Source: Atopobiaceae bacterium (GTDB lineage Bacteria > Actinomycetota > Coriobacteriia > Coriobacteriales > Atopobiaceae). Taken from it: DNA of 64,000 bases. Of this stretch, positions 53,261 through 62,417 are shown piece by piece (the first letter of the stretch is position 1; every line of letters begins with the position of its first letter). The translations under genes were made by a program, and so were the position numbers. The stretch lies in NCBI GenBank assembly GCA_022482785.1, contig JAKVON010000004.1:124001-188000 (forward strand). The letters are read 5' to 3'. The notes under the pieces were generated by a model. The model had not been told where the DNA came from and made no database searches. It saw only the letters and a list, made by a program, of their open reading frames with translations.

Positions 53261-54666
53261 ATGAGCATCATCGCAGCATACGCGGTACCGCATCCCCCGC
53301 TCATCATCCCGAGGTGGGGCAGGGTCGCCAGGATGGCATCCAGGCGACCGTCGACGCCTACGGGGAGGTGGGGCGCCGCATCGCCGGGCTTGCCCCCGAG
53401 ACGATCGTCGTCTCGACCCCCCATTCGGTCATGTACTACGACTACCTGCACATCTCCCCCGGACCAGGCGCCCAGGGAAGCTTCTCGCAGTTCGGCGCGG
53501 GTTCCGCGCGCTACTCCGCGAGCTACGACGAGGAGTTCGTGCGAGCCCTCTGCGACGCGGCGGAGGCGGCCGGCATCCCGGCCGGCACCGATGGCGAGCG
53601 CGACCCGTCCCTCGACCACGCGACCATGGTCCCTCTGCACTTCGTCCAGAAGGTGGCGGGATACGCGGGCTTCAGGCTGGTCCGCATCGGGCTGTCCGAC
53701 CTCTCGCCCCTCGTGCACTACCGCCTGGGCAAGCTGGTCGCAGAGGTCAGCGAGGGCCTGGGGAGGCGGGCCGTCTACGTCGCCTCCGGCGACCTCTCGC
53801 ACAGGTGCAGGCCCGACGGCCCCTATGGATATGCGCCGGAGGGTCCCGAGTTCGACGCCCTCGTCTGCGAGGCCTTCCGGAGCGGCGACTTCGCCCGCCT
53901 GCTCGAGCTCGACCCCGCCCTCTGCGAGAGGGCGGCGGAGTGCGGGCTCCGGAGCTTCCAGATGATGGCCGGGGCCCTCGACCGCACCCCCGTCCGTCCC
54001 GAGCTGCTCAGCCACGAGGACACGTTCGGCGTGGGCTACGGGGTAGCCTGCTTCACCCCCGAGGGGCCGCGCGGCTCCGCGCCCGAACGGGACTTCGGCG
54101 ACCAGTACGAGCGCTGGCACGAGCGGCGCATGGCAGATGCCCTGGCATCCGAGGACGCCTACGTCTCCCTCGCCCGCCAGAGCCTCGAGACGTACGTGCT
54201 CGAGGGCAGGAGGATCGAGCCGCCCGCCGGGCTTCCTCCCGAGCTCTCCGAGCGTCGGGCGGGGGCCTTCGTCTCCCTCAAGGTCGCGGGGGAGCTCCGC
54301 GGATGCATCGGAACCATCCTCCCCGTCCGGCCCACGCTTGCCGCGGAGATCTGCGCGAACGCCATCTCCGCCGGCACGGCGGACCCCCGCTTCCCGAGGG
54401 TTCGCGCCGAGGAGCTTCCCGAGCTGGTCTACGACGTCGACGTGCTCACGGAGCCCGAGCCCGCGGGGACCACCACGGAGCTCGACCCCAAGCGCTACGG
54501 CGTGATCGTGAGCACCGACGACGGGCGGCGCGGGCTTCTCCTGCCCGACCTCGACGGCGTCGACTCCGTCGTCGACCAGGTTCGCATCGCGGCGCGGAAG
54601 GGCGGGATCGACCTCGCGTCCGACGACATCCGCCTCGAGCGCTTCGAGGTGGCGAGGCACGCATGA
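53261..54666 (+). CDS. AmmeMemoRadiSam protein: Memo-like (LigB) domain fused to AMMECR1 (one frameshift)
   Basis: A fusion of about 467 residues. Residues 1-270 are Memo-like, of the class III extradiol dioxygenase fold: YAVPHPPLIIP, VSTPHSVMYYDYLHISPG and VYVASGDLSHR supply the usual His metal ligands, and LDHATMVPLHFV follows. Residues about 285-467 are AMMECR1: SLARQSLETYVLEG, GAFVSLKVAGELRGCIGTIL, FPRVRAEELPELVYDVDVL and RRGLLLPDLDGVDSVVDQV. Near 53313 one C is missing (ATCATCCCGAGG), splitting the first 17 residues from the rest. GAGGAGG seven bases upstream fixes the ATG at 53261. The stop overlaps the radical SAM start (ATGA). The three-part system is conserved in bacteria, archaea and eukaryotes, but its chemistry is unresolved. 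Confidence 0.92.
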
Positions 54667-55511
54667 GCGACGACCGCGTGACGTGCCGGGTCTGCCCCCG
54701 GCACTGCTCCCTGCCCGAGGACGCCCTCGGTGCCTGTCACGCCCGCAGGAACGTCTCGGGGGAGGTGGCCTGCGACTCGTACGGGCGCGTCACCTCGCTC
54801 GCGCTCGACCCCGTCGAGAAGAAGCCCCTCCTTCGCTACATGCCCGGCAGCCTGCTCCTCTCGGTGGGGAGCTATGGATGCAACCTGCGCTGCCCCTGGT
54901 GCCAGAACCACGAGATCTCGCAGGCGGGCCCCGACGACGTCCCCTGGCGCGAGATCTCCCCGGAGGAGCTCGTCGCCGTCGCGCGCGCCCAGCGCGAGAT
55001 GAACGAGGGCGTGGTGGGAATCGCCTACACCTACAACGAGCCGCTCGTGGGCTGGGAGTACGTGAGGGACTGCTGCGAGCTCGCGCACGAGGCGGGGCTG
55101 GTCAACGTGCTGGTCTCGAACGGGTGCGCGGAGATGCCCGTCATACGCGCGCTCGAGGGCCTCGTCGACGCGGCCAACATCGACCTCAAGGGCTTCACGC
55201 CCCGCCTCTACCAGGACTGCGGCGGAGACCTCGCGTGCGTCCGTGAGACGATCGCGGAGCTCGCGCTCTGCCCCACCTGCCACCTCGAGGTCACCACGCT
55301 CGTGATACCGGACGCGAACGACTCCGACGAGGAGGTCGAGGCCATGGCGGCCTGGCTCGCCCGGCTCGACCCCGAGATCACCTACCACCTGTCACGCTTC
55401 TTCCCCTGCTGGCGCATGGCACATGCGGCCCCCACGCCCACGTCCCGCGTCTACCACCTGGCAGACGTCGCCCGAAGGCATCTGCGCCACGTCTATACCG
55501 GCAACTGCTGA
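54663..55511 (+). CDS. AmmeMemoRadiSam radical SAM enzyme
   Basis: A 282-residue radical SAM protein of the AmmeMemoRadiSam set, related to pyruvate-formate-lyase-activating enzymes. An N-terminal Cys-rich lead (CRVCPRHCSLPEDALGAC) is typical of the family. The cluster motif is CNLRCPWCQN in VGSYGCNLRCPWCQNHEIS. Then IAYTYNEPLVGWEYV, LVNVLVSNGCAEMPVI, DAANIDLKGF and EVTTLVIPDANDSDEEVE follow. The enzyme is about 60 residues shorter at the C-terminus than longer homologues. Its start overlaps the fusion gene by four bases, so the two are made together. A substrate peptide or RNA is not known. Confidence 0.94.
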   Translation: MSDDRVTCRVCPRHCSLPEDALGACHARRNVSGEVACDSYGRVTSLALDPVEKKPLLRYMPGSLLLSVGSYGCNLRCPWCQNHEISQAGPDDVPWREISPEELVAVARAQREMNEGVVGIAYTYNEPLVGWEYVRDCCELAHEAGLVNVLVSNGCAEMPVIRALEGLVDAANIDLKGFTPRLYQDCGGDLACVRETIAELALCPTCHLEVTTLVIPDANDSDEEVEAMAAWLARLDPEITYHLSRFFPCWRMAHAAPTPTSRVYHLADVARRHLRHVYTGNC

Positions 55512-55580
55512 GCGCGGCTGCCCCCCCTCGCTGACAGGGGCGGTGGTGGTCCTCGGCCACGCATGCCACGCCATACGACG

Positions 55581-55614
55581 AAAAAAGGGGCGGCACCGGT
55601 CAGGTGCCGCCCCT
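55581..55614 (-). terminator. Terminator of the aquaporin gene
   Basis: On the minus strand AGGGGCGGCACC-TGACC-GGTGCCGCCCCT, a perfect 12-base-pair stem, is followed by TTTTTT. It is 22 bases past the aquaporin stop and faces the radical SAM gene end. Confidence 0.95.
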
Positions 55615-55636
55615 GGCATGCCCCGTAGGGAGGAGG

Positions 55637-56314
55637 CTACTCGTCGGAGTCGGACTGGAGGAAGTTCCAGACGACCGCCGCGAGCGCGCCGCCGGCAAGC
55701 GGCGCGAGGATGAAGACCCAGAGGCTCGAGAGGGCCGCGCCGCCCTTGAAGATGGCCGGGCCGAAGCTCCTGGCAGGGTTCACCGAGGTGCCGGTGAAGT
55801 GGATGCCCAGGATGTGCACGAGCACGAGCGACAGGCCGATGACGAGGCCGGCCATGTGCGCGTTCTCGATCTTGGAGGTGGCTCCCAGCACGGCCAGGAC
55901 GAACGTGAAGGTGAGGACGATCTCGATCAGGACCGAGAGCATGGCGTTGCCGTCGTAGAGGCCGTTGCAGCCCATGCTGCTGTCGAAGCCCACGATGACG
56001 CCGACCAGCGCGGCACCCACGATGGCACCCACGAACTGGGAGACGACGTAGCCCACGAAGTCCTTCACGTCCATGCCTCCCGTGAGCAGCACGCCAAGGG
56101 AGACGGCGGGGTTCACGTGGCATCCGGAGACGTTGCCGATGGAATAGGCCATCGCGACGATCGACAGGCCGAACGCGAGCGCGGTGAGCACGTAGGCGGC
56201 ATCGATGTTGGCGCCGTTGCACTTGACGGCGGCGGCCGTGCCGCAGCCGAACAGCACGAGCACCATCGTGCCGATCCCCTCGGCCACGTACTTCTTGATG
56301 CTTTCCGAGTTCAT
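55637..56314 (-). CDS. MIP-family aquaporin/glycerol channel
   Basis: A 225-residue channel with six spans and the two half-helix signatures GCHVNPAVSLG and GTSVNPARSFG (both NPA intact). The selectivity-filter Arg follows the second NPA, and the size is that of a water-type aquaporin rather than a long GlpF. The ATG at 56314 has AGGAGG seven bases ahead. It stands alone with its own terminator. In an organism of this kind it may carry water, glycerol or small solutes during osmotic change; the substrate is not proved by the sequence. Confidence 0.93.
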   Translation of the reverse strand: MNSESIKKYVAEGIGTMVLVLFGCGTAAAVKCNGANIDAAYVLTALAFGLSIVAMAYSIGNVSGCHVNPAVSLGVLLTGGMDVKDFVGYVVSQFVGAIVGAALVGVIVGFDSSMGCNGLYDGNAMLSVLIEIVLTFTFVLAVLGATSKIENAHMAGLVIGLSLVLVHILGIHFTGTSVNPARSFGPAIFKGGAALSSLWVFILAPLAGGALAAVVWNFLQSDSDE

Positions 56315-56431
56315 AAAGAAGACCTCCTGACCATGTTTGTTCTGCAGTTCCCTCAACCCTTCCCACAGGATAGCGCGACGTCCTCCACAGAACCGCCACA
56401 TTCCGCGAACGGAGGACGAGCGGCATGAGGA

Positions 56432-56463
56432 GACGGGCGACCGCCCGAGGGAGGCCGCCCGTC
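56432..56463 (-). terminator. Hairpin after pgi
   Basis: GACGGGCG/CGCCCGTC, eight perfect pairs around a 16-base loop that itself can pair GCC/GGC. It lies 28 bases past the pgi stop. The following bases (TCCTCATG) are not U-rich, so termination strength is unclear. Confidence 0.5.
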
Positions 56464-56490
56464 CGTGGGCTCGGCGCGTGTCGTGCGGAC

Positions 56491-58185
56491 CTACTTGCGG
56501 TGCCCCGCGTAGTAGTCGAGCAGGGCCTTGGTGGAGGCGTCCTGGCTCGCGGCGGCGGCATCGTCATGGAAGGCGGGGGTGATCTGCTTGGCAAGCTGCT
56601 TGCCGAGCTCGACGCCCCACTGGTCGTAGGAGTCGATGCCCCAGACCGTGCCCTCGACGAAGGTGATGTGCTCGTAGAGGGCGATCAGCTCGCCCAGGGC
56701 GTGCGGCGTGAGCTCCTCGCCGAAGATCGAGGTGGTGGGCTTGTTGCCCTCGAAGACGCGGGCGGGCACCATCCACTCGGCGGTTCCCTCGGCACGCACC
56801 TCGTCGGCCGTCTTGCCGAATGCGAGCGCCTTGGTCTGTGCGAGGTAGTTCCCGAGGAAGAGCTCGTGGATGTCCTGCTCGCCGTCCTTGGTGGGGTTGG
56901 GCGTGTTCGCGAAGGCGATGAAGTCCGCGGGGATCATCTGCGTTCCCTGGTGGATGAGCTGGTAGAAGGCATGCTGCCCGTTCGTGCCCGGCTCGCCCCA
57001 GAAGATCTCGCCGGTGTCGGAGGTGACGGGGGTGCCGTCCCAGCGCACGCTCTTGCCGTTGGACTCCATGGTGAGCTGCTGGAGGTAGGCCGGGAAGCGA
57101 TGCAGGTACTGGTCATAGGGCAGCACGGCATGGGTCCTCGCGCCGAAGAAGTTGACGTACCACACGTTCATGAGGCCCATGAGCGCGACGACGTTCTCCT
57201 CGAGGGGGGTCTCCTGGAAGTAGACGTCCATGTCGTGGAAGCCCTTGAGGAAGCACTCGAAGCGCTCGGGGCCAAGGACCACGATGAGGGAGAGGCCCAC
57301 GGCGGAGTCGACCGAGTAGCGGCCGCCGACCCAGCTCCAGAAGCCGAAGGCGTTCTCGGGATCGATGCCGAAGGCCGCGACCTTGTCGAGCGCGGTGGAG
57401 ACGGCGACGAAGTGCTTCTCGATGGCCTCGGCGTTCTGGGCGTCAGAGCCGTCGATGGCACCCTGGGCCTTGAGGGTGTCGAGGAGCCAGGTCTTGGCCT
57501 CGCGGGCGTTGGTGAGGGTCTCGAGGGTGGTGAAGGTCTTCGAGACGATGATGACGAGGGTGGTCTCGGGGTCGAGTCCCTTTATCTTCTCGGCCATGTC
57601 GTTGGGGTCGATGTTGGAGACGTAGCGGCAGTCGATGCCGGCGTCCGCGTAGGGCTTGAGGGCCTCGTAGACCATGACCGGGCCGAGGTCTGAGCCGCCG
57701 ATGCCGATGCTCATGAGATGCTCGATGGGCTTGCCGGTGACGCCCTTCCACTCGCCGGAGCGGACCTTCTCGGCGAAGGCGTACATCTTGTCGAGCACCT
57801 CGTGGACGTCGGCCACGGTGTCCTGGCCGTCGACCATGAACCTGCCGGCGTCGGACGCGGGACGGCGCAGCGCGGTGTGCAGGACGGCGCGGTCCTCGGT
57901 GGTGTTGATGTGCACGCCCCTGTACATGTCGTCGCGACGGCCCTCGACGTTCACGGCCTTGCCGAGCGCGACGAGGAGCTTGACGCCCTCGTCGTCGATG
58001 AGGTTCTTGGAGAGGTCGAAGTGCAGGTCCTCCATGTCGAAGCTGAGCTTCTCGACGCGCTTGGGGTCGTCTTCGAACCATTGCTTGAGGCTGATGCCCT
58101 TGGCCTCGAGCTCGTCGTGGTGCTTCTTGAGCGCCGCCCACTCGGGTGTGGCGGTCGCGTCAATCGGTGCCGGTACTGTTGCCAT
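56491..58185 (-). CDS. pgi: Glucose-6-phosphate isomerase
   Basis: Interconverts glucose-6-phosphate and fructose-6-phosphate. The 564 residues hold [62 protein letters not shown] (signature with the Arg), [26 protein letters not shown] (catalytic Glu) and [14 protein letters not shown] with the base Lys. I choose the ATG at 58185, six bases after GGAG, over a TTG twelve bases upstream. It links glycogen-derived glucose-1-phosphate (through phosphoglucomutase, not here) to glycolysis. It is a single gene, 114 bases after hipA. Confidence 0.97.
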   Translation of the reverse strand: MATVPAPIDATATPEWAALKKHHDELEAKGISLKQWFEDDPKRVEKLSFDMEDLHFDLSKNLIDDEGVKLLVALGKAVNVEGRRDDMYRGVHINTTEDRAVLHTALRRPASDAGRFMVDGQDTVADVHEVLDKMYAFAEKVRSGEWKGVTGKPIEHLMSIGIGGSDLGPVMVYEALKPYADAGIDCRYVSNIDPNDMAEKIKGLDPETTLVIIVSKTFTTLETLTNAREAKTWLLDTLKAQGAIDGSDAQNAEAIEKHFVAVSTALDKVAAFGIDPENAFGFWSWVGGRYSVDSAVGLSLIVVLGPERFECFLKGFHDMDVYFQETPLEENVVALMGLMNVWYVNFFGARTHAVLPYDQYLHRFPAYLQQLTMESNGKSVRWDGTPVTSDTGEIFWGEPGTNGQHAFYQLIHQGTQMIPADFIAFANTPNPTKDGEQDIHELFLGNYLAQTKALAFGKTADEVRAEGTAEWMVPARVFEGNKPTTSIFGEELTPHALGELIALYEHITFVEGTVWGIDSYDQWGVELGKQLAKQITPAFHDDAAAASQDASTKALLDYYAGHRK

Positions 58186-58299
58186 ATGCTGCTCCAATCA
58201 CGAGGAGGACCTTCTAGGAACATGGTACCCCCTGGTCCGTGCCTGAGGGCCGTTGCGCGCGGCGAAGGTCGCCGAGACGGGCGGACGGCAGGGGCGCGC

Positions 58300-59598
58300 C
58301 TACGAGGTGCGCGCGAAGCGGGCCAGGACGGAGAGGCGCGGCTCGACGTCACGAGCCAGGTCTTCGGCGGAATAGCCAACGAAGTCGAGGTCCGGCGGCA
58401 AGTCCCTGGCTGCGTCGAGCAGGGCGGGGACGACCCTATCGACCAGGTCGGCACACACGCGCCCGAGCAGTCTCACCTTTACGCCACAAGACGAGGCAAG
58501 CCCTCTGAAGTCGTCGGGTGTCACGTCGTCGATGAGACTCGACGATCCGATGCGCATGCCCATCTCGCGCGAGTATCGTTCGAAAAATGCGGTCGGCACG
58601 ATATCATATGCCGGAGCCAGGCTCACCGACCTGTCCCCCTCGCGATGGAGCAGAGAGAGGTTCTTGAGGTGGTTGTCGCAGTTGCCCACCAGATAGTCGA
58701 AACAGACAAGTCTCAAAAACGAGATGACATCGACAAGGGGGCGATTGGACACCTTCCGGACAAGCCCACAGATCGCCTCGACCGTACTCGGTGACAGCTC
58801 GACGTATTTCGAACCCGGCATAATGCCCATGGCCTGGGCAAAGTCCTCCTGGTGGAGACGGCGGACATGGAGTTGGCTTGTCTCGTTATCGGTCTTCGAA
58901 TCGCACGAGACTGCCCGATCGAACCTCTCCACGCATATGACGAGCCGTCCCCTGCCAACATCGAGCAGTCCCACGTTCGGGACGTCGATGCCGCATGCCC
59001 TGGCGGCACGCATGCACACGTACTCGAGCTCTGGGATGCGCACGCTTTGCCCAGCCTTGAGGATATGCGTCGATGCGGCCCCGGCAACGGGCCTCAGCCA
59101 CCCCTCGTTCCATGGAGTCCCCGGTACATGGGCGAGCGCCGTTTTGGCCTGCGCCCCTGCGAGCGAGAGCCTGTCCTTGACGTTCCTCTTCGAAAGGGAG
59201 GCGTCATCTGCAAAGAACGTGCCGATCTCCTCCTCGGAGACGGACACGTAGTCGGTTTGGGAGAAGTCGGCGGCATCTCCATCCGGAGAAATCGCAACGT
59301 CACCCACGCAGTCTACGGCACTGCTCCCAAGCATCGAGAGGTAATCTCCCTCGCGCACCGCGAGCGCCGCCGCAAGGGCCCTTCGCGCATCCCCGTCAGG
59401 AAGCAGTCCCTCGAAGTAGGGACGAAATTCCCCTTCGGGATACGGCTCTTCCCTGAGAGGCAGCGAGAGGGACAGGGGTGGCCGGGCAACGGACTCACGA
59501 TAGGATTCCGCATACGAGAAAGTGCGGGAATCGAGGTCTATGAAGCCCACCTCGCAAACGTCGCGCTCCCCGACCCGACGGATGACGAGACGAGCCAT
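58300..59598 (-). CDS. hipA: HipA-type Ser/Thr kinase toxin
   Basis: A 432-residue HipA-like kinase. The N-terminal part has LREEPYPEGEFRPYFEGLLPDG, the HipA N-terminal domain. The kinase shows DRLSLAGAQAKTALAH (the regulatory loop), HILKAGQ with the ATP Lys, CVERFDRAVS, LVGNCDNHLKNLSLL (catalytic Asp and Asn) and LAPAYDIVPT (magnesium motif). In E. coli HipA phosphorylates glutamyl-tRNA synthetase and triggers persistence; that target is an inference here. Its ATG overlaps the antitoxin stop in TGATG. All catalytic residues are intact. Confidence 0.94.
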   Translation of the reverse strand: MARLVIRRVGERDVCEVGFIDLDSRTFSYAESYRESVARPPLSLSLPLREEPYPEGEFRPYFEGLLPDGDARRALAAALAVREGDYLSMLGSSAVDCVGDVAISPDGDAADFSQTDYVSVSEEEIGTFFADDASLSKRNVKDRLSLAGAQAKTALAHVPGTPWNEGWLRPVAGAASTHILKAGQSVRIPELEYVCMRAARACGIDVPNVGLLDVGRGRLVICVERFDRAVSCDSKTDNETSQLHVRRLHQEDFAQAMGIMPGSKYVELSPSTVEAICGLVRKVSNRPLVDVISFLRLVCFDYLVGNCDNHLKNLSLLHREGDRSVSLAPAYDIVPTAFFERYSREMGMRIGSSSLIDDVTPDDFRGLASSCGVKVRLLGRVCADLVDRVVPALLDAARDLPPDLDFVGYSAEDLARDVEPRLSVLARFARTS

Positions 59599-59813
59599 CA
59601 GGCCCTCGCCTCGGCGAACAGATCGATGCCCAGCGACTCGGCAACGCGGATGGCCTTGCCCATCTCGGAGGTCTCCTTGCCGTTCTCGAGGTTGAAGACG
59701 TACGTGATGCCCACGCCCGAGCCATCGGCCAGCTGAGTCTGCGAGAAGCCTTGCCGCCTGCGCTCATGGCGAATGACGGCTCCCAGATCGGCAACGGTCC
59801 TGATGTGTTCCAT
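59598..59813 (-). CDS. hipB: HipB-like Xre-family antitoxin
   Basis: A 71-residue helix-turn-helix protein: DLGAVIRHERRRQGFSQTQL, GVGITYVFNLENGKETSEMG, AIRVAESLGIDLFAE. It should bind the operators ahead of it and neutralise HipA. An in-frame ATG at 59840 would begin inside the operator palindrome, with no ribosome site. The ATG at 59813, after TTGGAATTGAC, is therefore preferred. It ends in TGATG, sharing its last base with the hipA start, so synthesis is coupled with toxin downstream of antitoxin. Confidence 0.92.
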   Translation of the reverse strand: MEHIRTVADLGAVIRHERRRQGFSQTQLADGSGVGITYVFNLENGKETSEMGKAIRVAESLGIDLFAEARA

Positions 59814-59826
59814 GTCAATTCCAATC

Positions 59827-59842
59827 TTATGCGTTCGCATAA
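59827..59842. promoter_or_regulatory. hipBA operator, gene-proximal copy
   Basis: TTATGCG-TT-CGCATAA, a perfect 16-base palindrome, identical to the copy at 59866 in its core and in four to five flanking bases. It lies just downstream of the predicted transcript start. Confidence 0.85.
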
Positions 59843-59857
59843 ATTTACGATAGAATC

Positions 59858-59886
59858 ATCCTATCTTATGCGTTCGCATAAATCAA
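59858..59886 (-). promoter_or_regulatory. hipBA promoter with operator in its spacer
   Basis: TTGATT (59881-59886) and TAGGAT (59858-59863) are 17 bases apart on the minus strand. The spacer is filled by the distal palindrome, so HipB bound there would block polymerase. Confidence 0.6.
59866..59881. promoter_or_regulatory. hipBA operator, distal copy
   Basis: The second perfect TTATGCG-TT-CGCATAA palindrome, centre-to-centre 39 bases from the first, about four helical turns, which suits two HipB dimers on similar faces. Confidence 0.85.
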
Positions 59887-59909
59887 GAGCGGCGTTCCCG
59901 AATCGCAGG

Positions 59910-62417
59910 TCAGCCCAGGACCTCGGCGGCGATGCGGGCGCTCTCCGCGGCGTCCTTGGCGTAGAAGTCCGCCCCCACCATCCGGGCGTACTCGGGATTG
60001 AGCACGGCGCCGCCCACCATGACCTTGCATTCCGGGGCCTGCTCGCGCAGGAGCGCGATGGTCTCGGCCATGGCGGGGACGGTCGTCGTCATGAGCGCCG
60101 ACAGGCCGGCCAGCCGGATGCCGTTTCTGACGATGCAATCGACGAACGCCTGGGGCTCGACGTCGCGCCCCAGGTCGATCACCTGATAGCCGTAGTTCTC
60201 GAGCAGCATCCGGACGATGTTCTTCCCGATGTCGTGGATGTCCCCGCGCACCGTGCAGAGGGCGACCTTGCCCTTGGAGGGAACGGAGCCCGCGGCAGAA
60301 CGGGCGCGGATGGTCTCGAAGCCTGCCTTCGCCGCCTCTGCCGAGGCCATGAGCTGCGGCAGGAAGAAGGTTCCCCTCTCGAAGCGCTCGCCCACCTCGT
60401 CGAGCGCGGGGATGAGCACCTGGTCGATCACGTACATCGCGTCGTGCTCGGCGAGCAGGGCCTCGGTCACCTCGGGCATGGGGCCCCTCCTGCCCGCGAT
60501 GACGAGCTCGGCGGCCCTCCTCTCGGGGGTCTGGTCCCCGGGGGAGGCCTTCTGGCCTGCGGCGGGCGGCTCGGCCGCGGACGAGGCGGCCCGTGTCGTC
60601 CCGGCCGCGGGCGCGCGGCCCGCGTAGGCGCCGATGTAGCCCGCCGCCCCCTCGTCCTGCGCGTTGACGACCCTCCAGGCGGCGACGGCATCCATCAGGC
60701 GCTCGTTCAGGGGGTTGATGATCGCGAGGTCGAGCCCGGCCCCGAAGGCCGCGGCGAGGAAGGTCGCGTTGAGCAGCTCGCGGAAGGGCAGCCCGAAGCT
60801 CACGTTCGAGACCCCGAGGACGCAGCGCACCCCAGGCATCTGCGACTTCACCAGGCGGATCGCCTCGAGGATCGTGCGCCCCTGGCTCTGGTCGGTGGAG
60901 ACCGCCATGGTGAGGCAGTCGACGAGGACGTCGGCTCGGCGGATGCCGGCGGCGTCCGCCGCGCGCACGATCCTCGCCGCGACGTCGGCCCTGCCTTGGG
61001 CGGTCGCGGGGATCCCGCCCTCGTCGAGGGCGAGGCCGACGAGGGCGCATCCGTAGTGCCGCGCGATGGGAACGATCGCCTCGAGCGAGCTCGCCTTGCC
61101 GTTCGTCGAGTTGATGATCGGCTTTCCGGGATAGCTCCTCACCGCCGCCTCGACGGCGAGGGGGTCCGCGGAGTCCACCTGCAGCGGGCACGAGCTCACC
61201 GCCTGGAGCTCGCCCACGAGGCGCACGAGCGTGGCAGGCTCGTCTATCTCGGGCAGGCCCGCGTTCACGTCGAGCACCTCGGCGCCCGCCCTCGTCTGCG
61301 CGATCGCCTCGCCCATCACGTAGTCGTGGTCCCCCGCGCGCAGGGCCTCCTTGAGACGGCGCTTCCCCGTCGGGTTGATGCGCTCCCCGATGACGCCAAC
61401 CTCGCCTGCCGCGAGGCTCACGAGACGCTGCGCGCTCGCCACGCAGAAGTCGCTGGAGGCCACGTGGGAGACGGGCTCGCGCGCATCGAGGAGGGCGCGC
61501 TCCGCGCGGACGAACTCGGGGGTGGTGCCGCAGCACCCGCCGACGATGGTGACGCCGGCCTCGAGCATCCGCCCCACGGCGCGGCAGTACTCGTCGGGGC
61601 CTATCGAGTAGGTGGTCCTGCCGTCGACCACGCTGGGCAGGCCCGCGTTGGCCTGCACCACGACCGGGCAGGCCGCCCAGCCGAGCATGCGCCTCGCCAG
61701 GGGGGCCACCTCGTCGGGCCCGAGCGAGCAGTTGATCCCAAGGGCATCCACGCCGAGGGCCGAGAGGGTCGCCGCGGCGACCTCGGGCGTCGTCCCCAGG
61801 AAGGTGCGGCCGTCCTCCCCGAAGGTCATCGTGCAGAGGACGGGCAGGTCGGAGTTCTCCTTCGCAGCCAGCACGGCGGCCTTGGCCTCCGCGAGGTCGG
61901 CCATGGTCTCGATCACGAAGAGGTCCGCCCCGGCGGCGTCGGCGGCACGGACCTGCTCGGCGAAGAGGTCGTAGGCATCGTCGAACGAGAGGGTGCCGAG
62001 AGGCTGCAGCAGCGAGCCGGAGGGCCCGATGTCGGCGGCCACGTAGCGCGGGCGCGCGGCGCGGGCGCAGGCGACGGCCGCCGAGAAGACCTCCCCGACG
62101 CCCGCGGCGCCGCCGAGCTTGGAGGCGTTCGCGCCGAAGGTGTTCGTGGTCACGACCTCGCTGCCCGCGGCCACGTAGGCGGCGTGCACGGCGGTCACGG
62201 CACCCGGGTCGGTGAGGCACAGGAGCTCGGGCAGGGCGCCCGCCTCGAGCCCCGCCGCCTGGAGCTGCGTCCCCATGGCACCGTCGAGCAGCAGGAAGGC
62301 CCGGCCCGCGAGGGCGTCGGCGAGGTGCCCGTCCGCCACGCGCACGCGGCGCGGGCGGAGGCGGTCCTCCGGCGCATGTATCGAGACGGAGCTCGTCGAG
62401 ACGGATGCGTTACCCAC
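59910..62417 (-). CDS. metH: Cobalamin-dependent methionine synthase, lacking activation domain
   Basis: An 835-residue MetH. The homocysteine domain has LLLDGAMGTQLQ, NTFGANASKLGG, and zinc cysteines in GINCSLGP and GGCCGTTPEFV. The folate domain has VIGERINPTGKRRLKEAL, DVNAGLPEIDE and NSTNGKASSLE. The cobalamin cap and Rossmann domain hold DIHDIGKNIVRMLLENYGY (the DxHxxG base-off ligand, near residue 725) and VMVGGAVLNPEYA. It stops after that domain; the SAM-binding activation domain is encoded by the preceding gene. The start is a GTG at 62417, seven bases after GGAAGG and overlapping the upstream stop. A longer frame to 62591 overlaps the activation gene fully and is rejected. Confidence 0.95.
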   Translation of the reverse strand: MGNASVSTSSVSIHAPEDRLRPRRVRVADGHLADALAGRAFLLLDGAMGTQLQAAGLEAGALPELLCLTDPGAVTAVHAAYVAAGSEVVTTNTFGANASKLGGAAGVGEVFSAAVACARAARPRYVAADIGPSGSLLQPLGTLSFDDAYDLFAEQVRAADAAGADLFVIETMADLAEAKAAVLAAKENSDLPVLCTMTFGEDGRTFLGTTPEVAAATLSALGVDALGINCSLGPDEVAPLARRMLGWAACPVVVQANAGLPSVVDGRTTYSIGPDEYCRAVGRMLEAGVTIVGGCCGTTPEFVRAERALLDAREPVSHVASSDFCVASAQRLVSLAAGEVGVIGERINPTGKRRLKEALRAGDHDYVMGEAIAQTRAGAEVLDVNAGLPEIDEPATLVRLVGELQAVSSCPLQVDSADPLAVEAAVRSYPGKPIINSTNGKASSLEAIVPIARHYGCALVGLALDEGGIPATAQGRADVAARIVRAADAAGIRRADVLVDCLTMAVSTDQSQGRTILEAIRLVKSQMPGVRCVLGVSNVSFGLPFRELLNATFLAAAFGAGLDLAIINPLNERLMDAVAAWRVVNAQDEGAAGYIGAYAGRAPAAGTTRAASSAAEPPAAGQKASPGDQTPERRAAELVIAGRRGPMPEVTEALLAEHDAMYVIDQVLIPALDEVGERFERGTFFLPQLMASAEAAKAGFETIRARSAAGSVPSKGKVALCTVRGDIHDIGKNIVRMLLENYGYQVIDLGRDVEPQAFVDCIVRNGIRLAGLSALMTTTVPAMAETIALLREQAPECKVMVGGAVLNPEYARMVGADFYAKDAAESARIAAEVLG

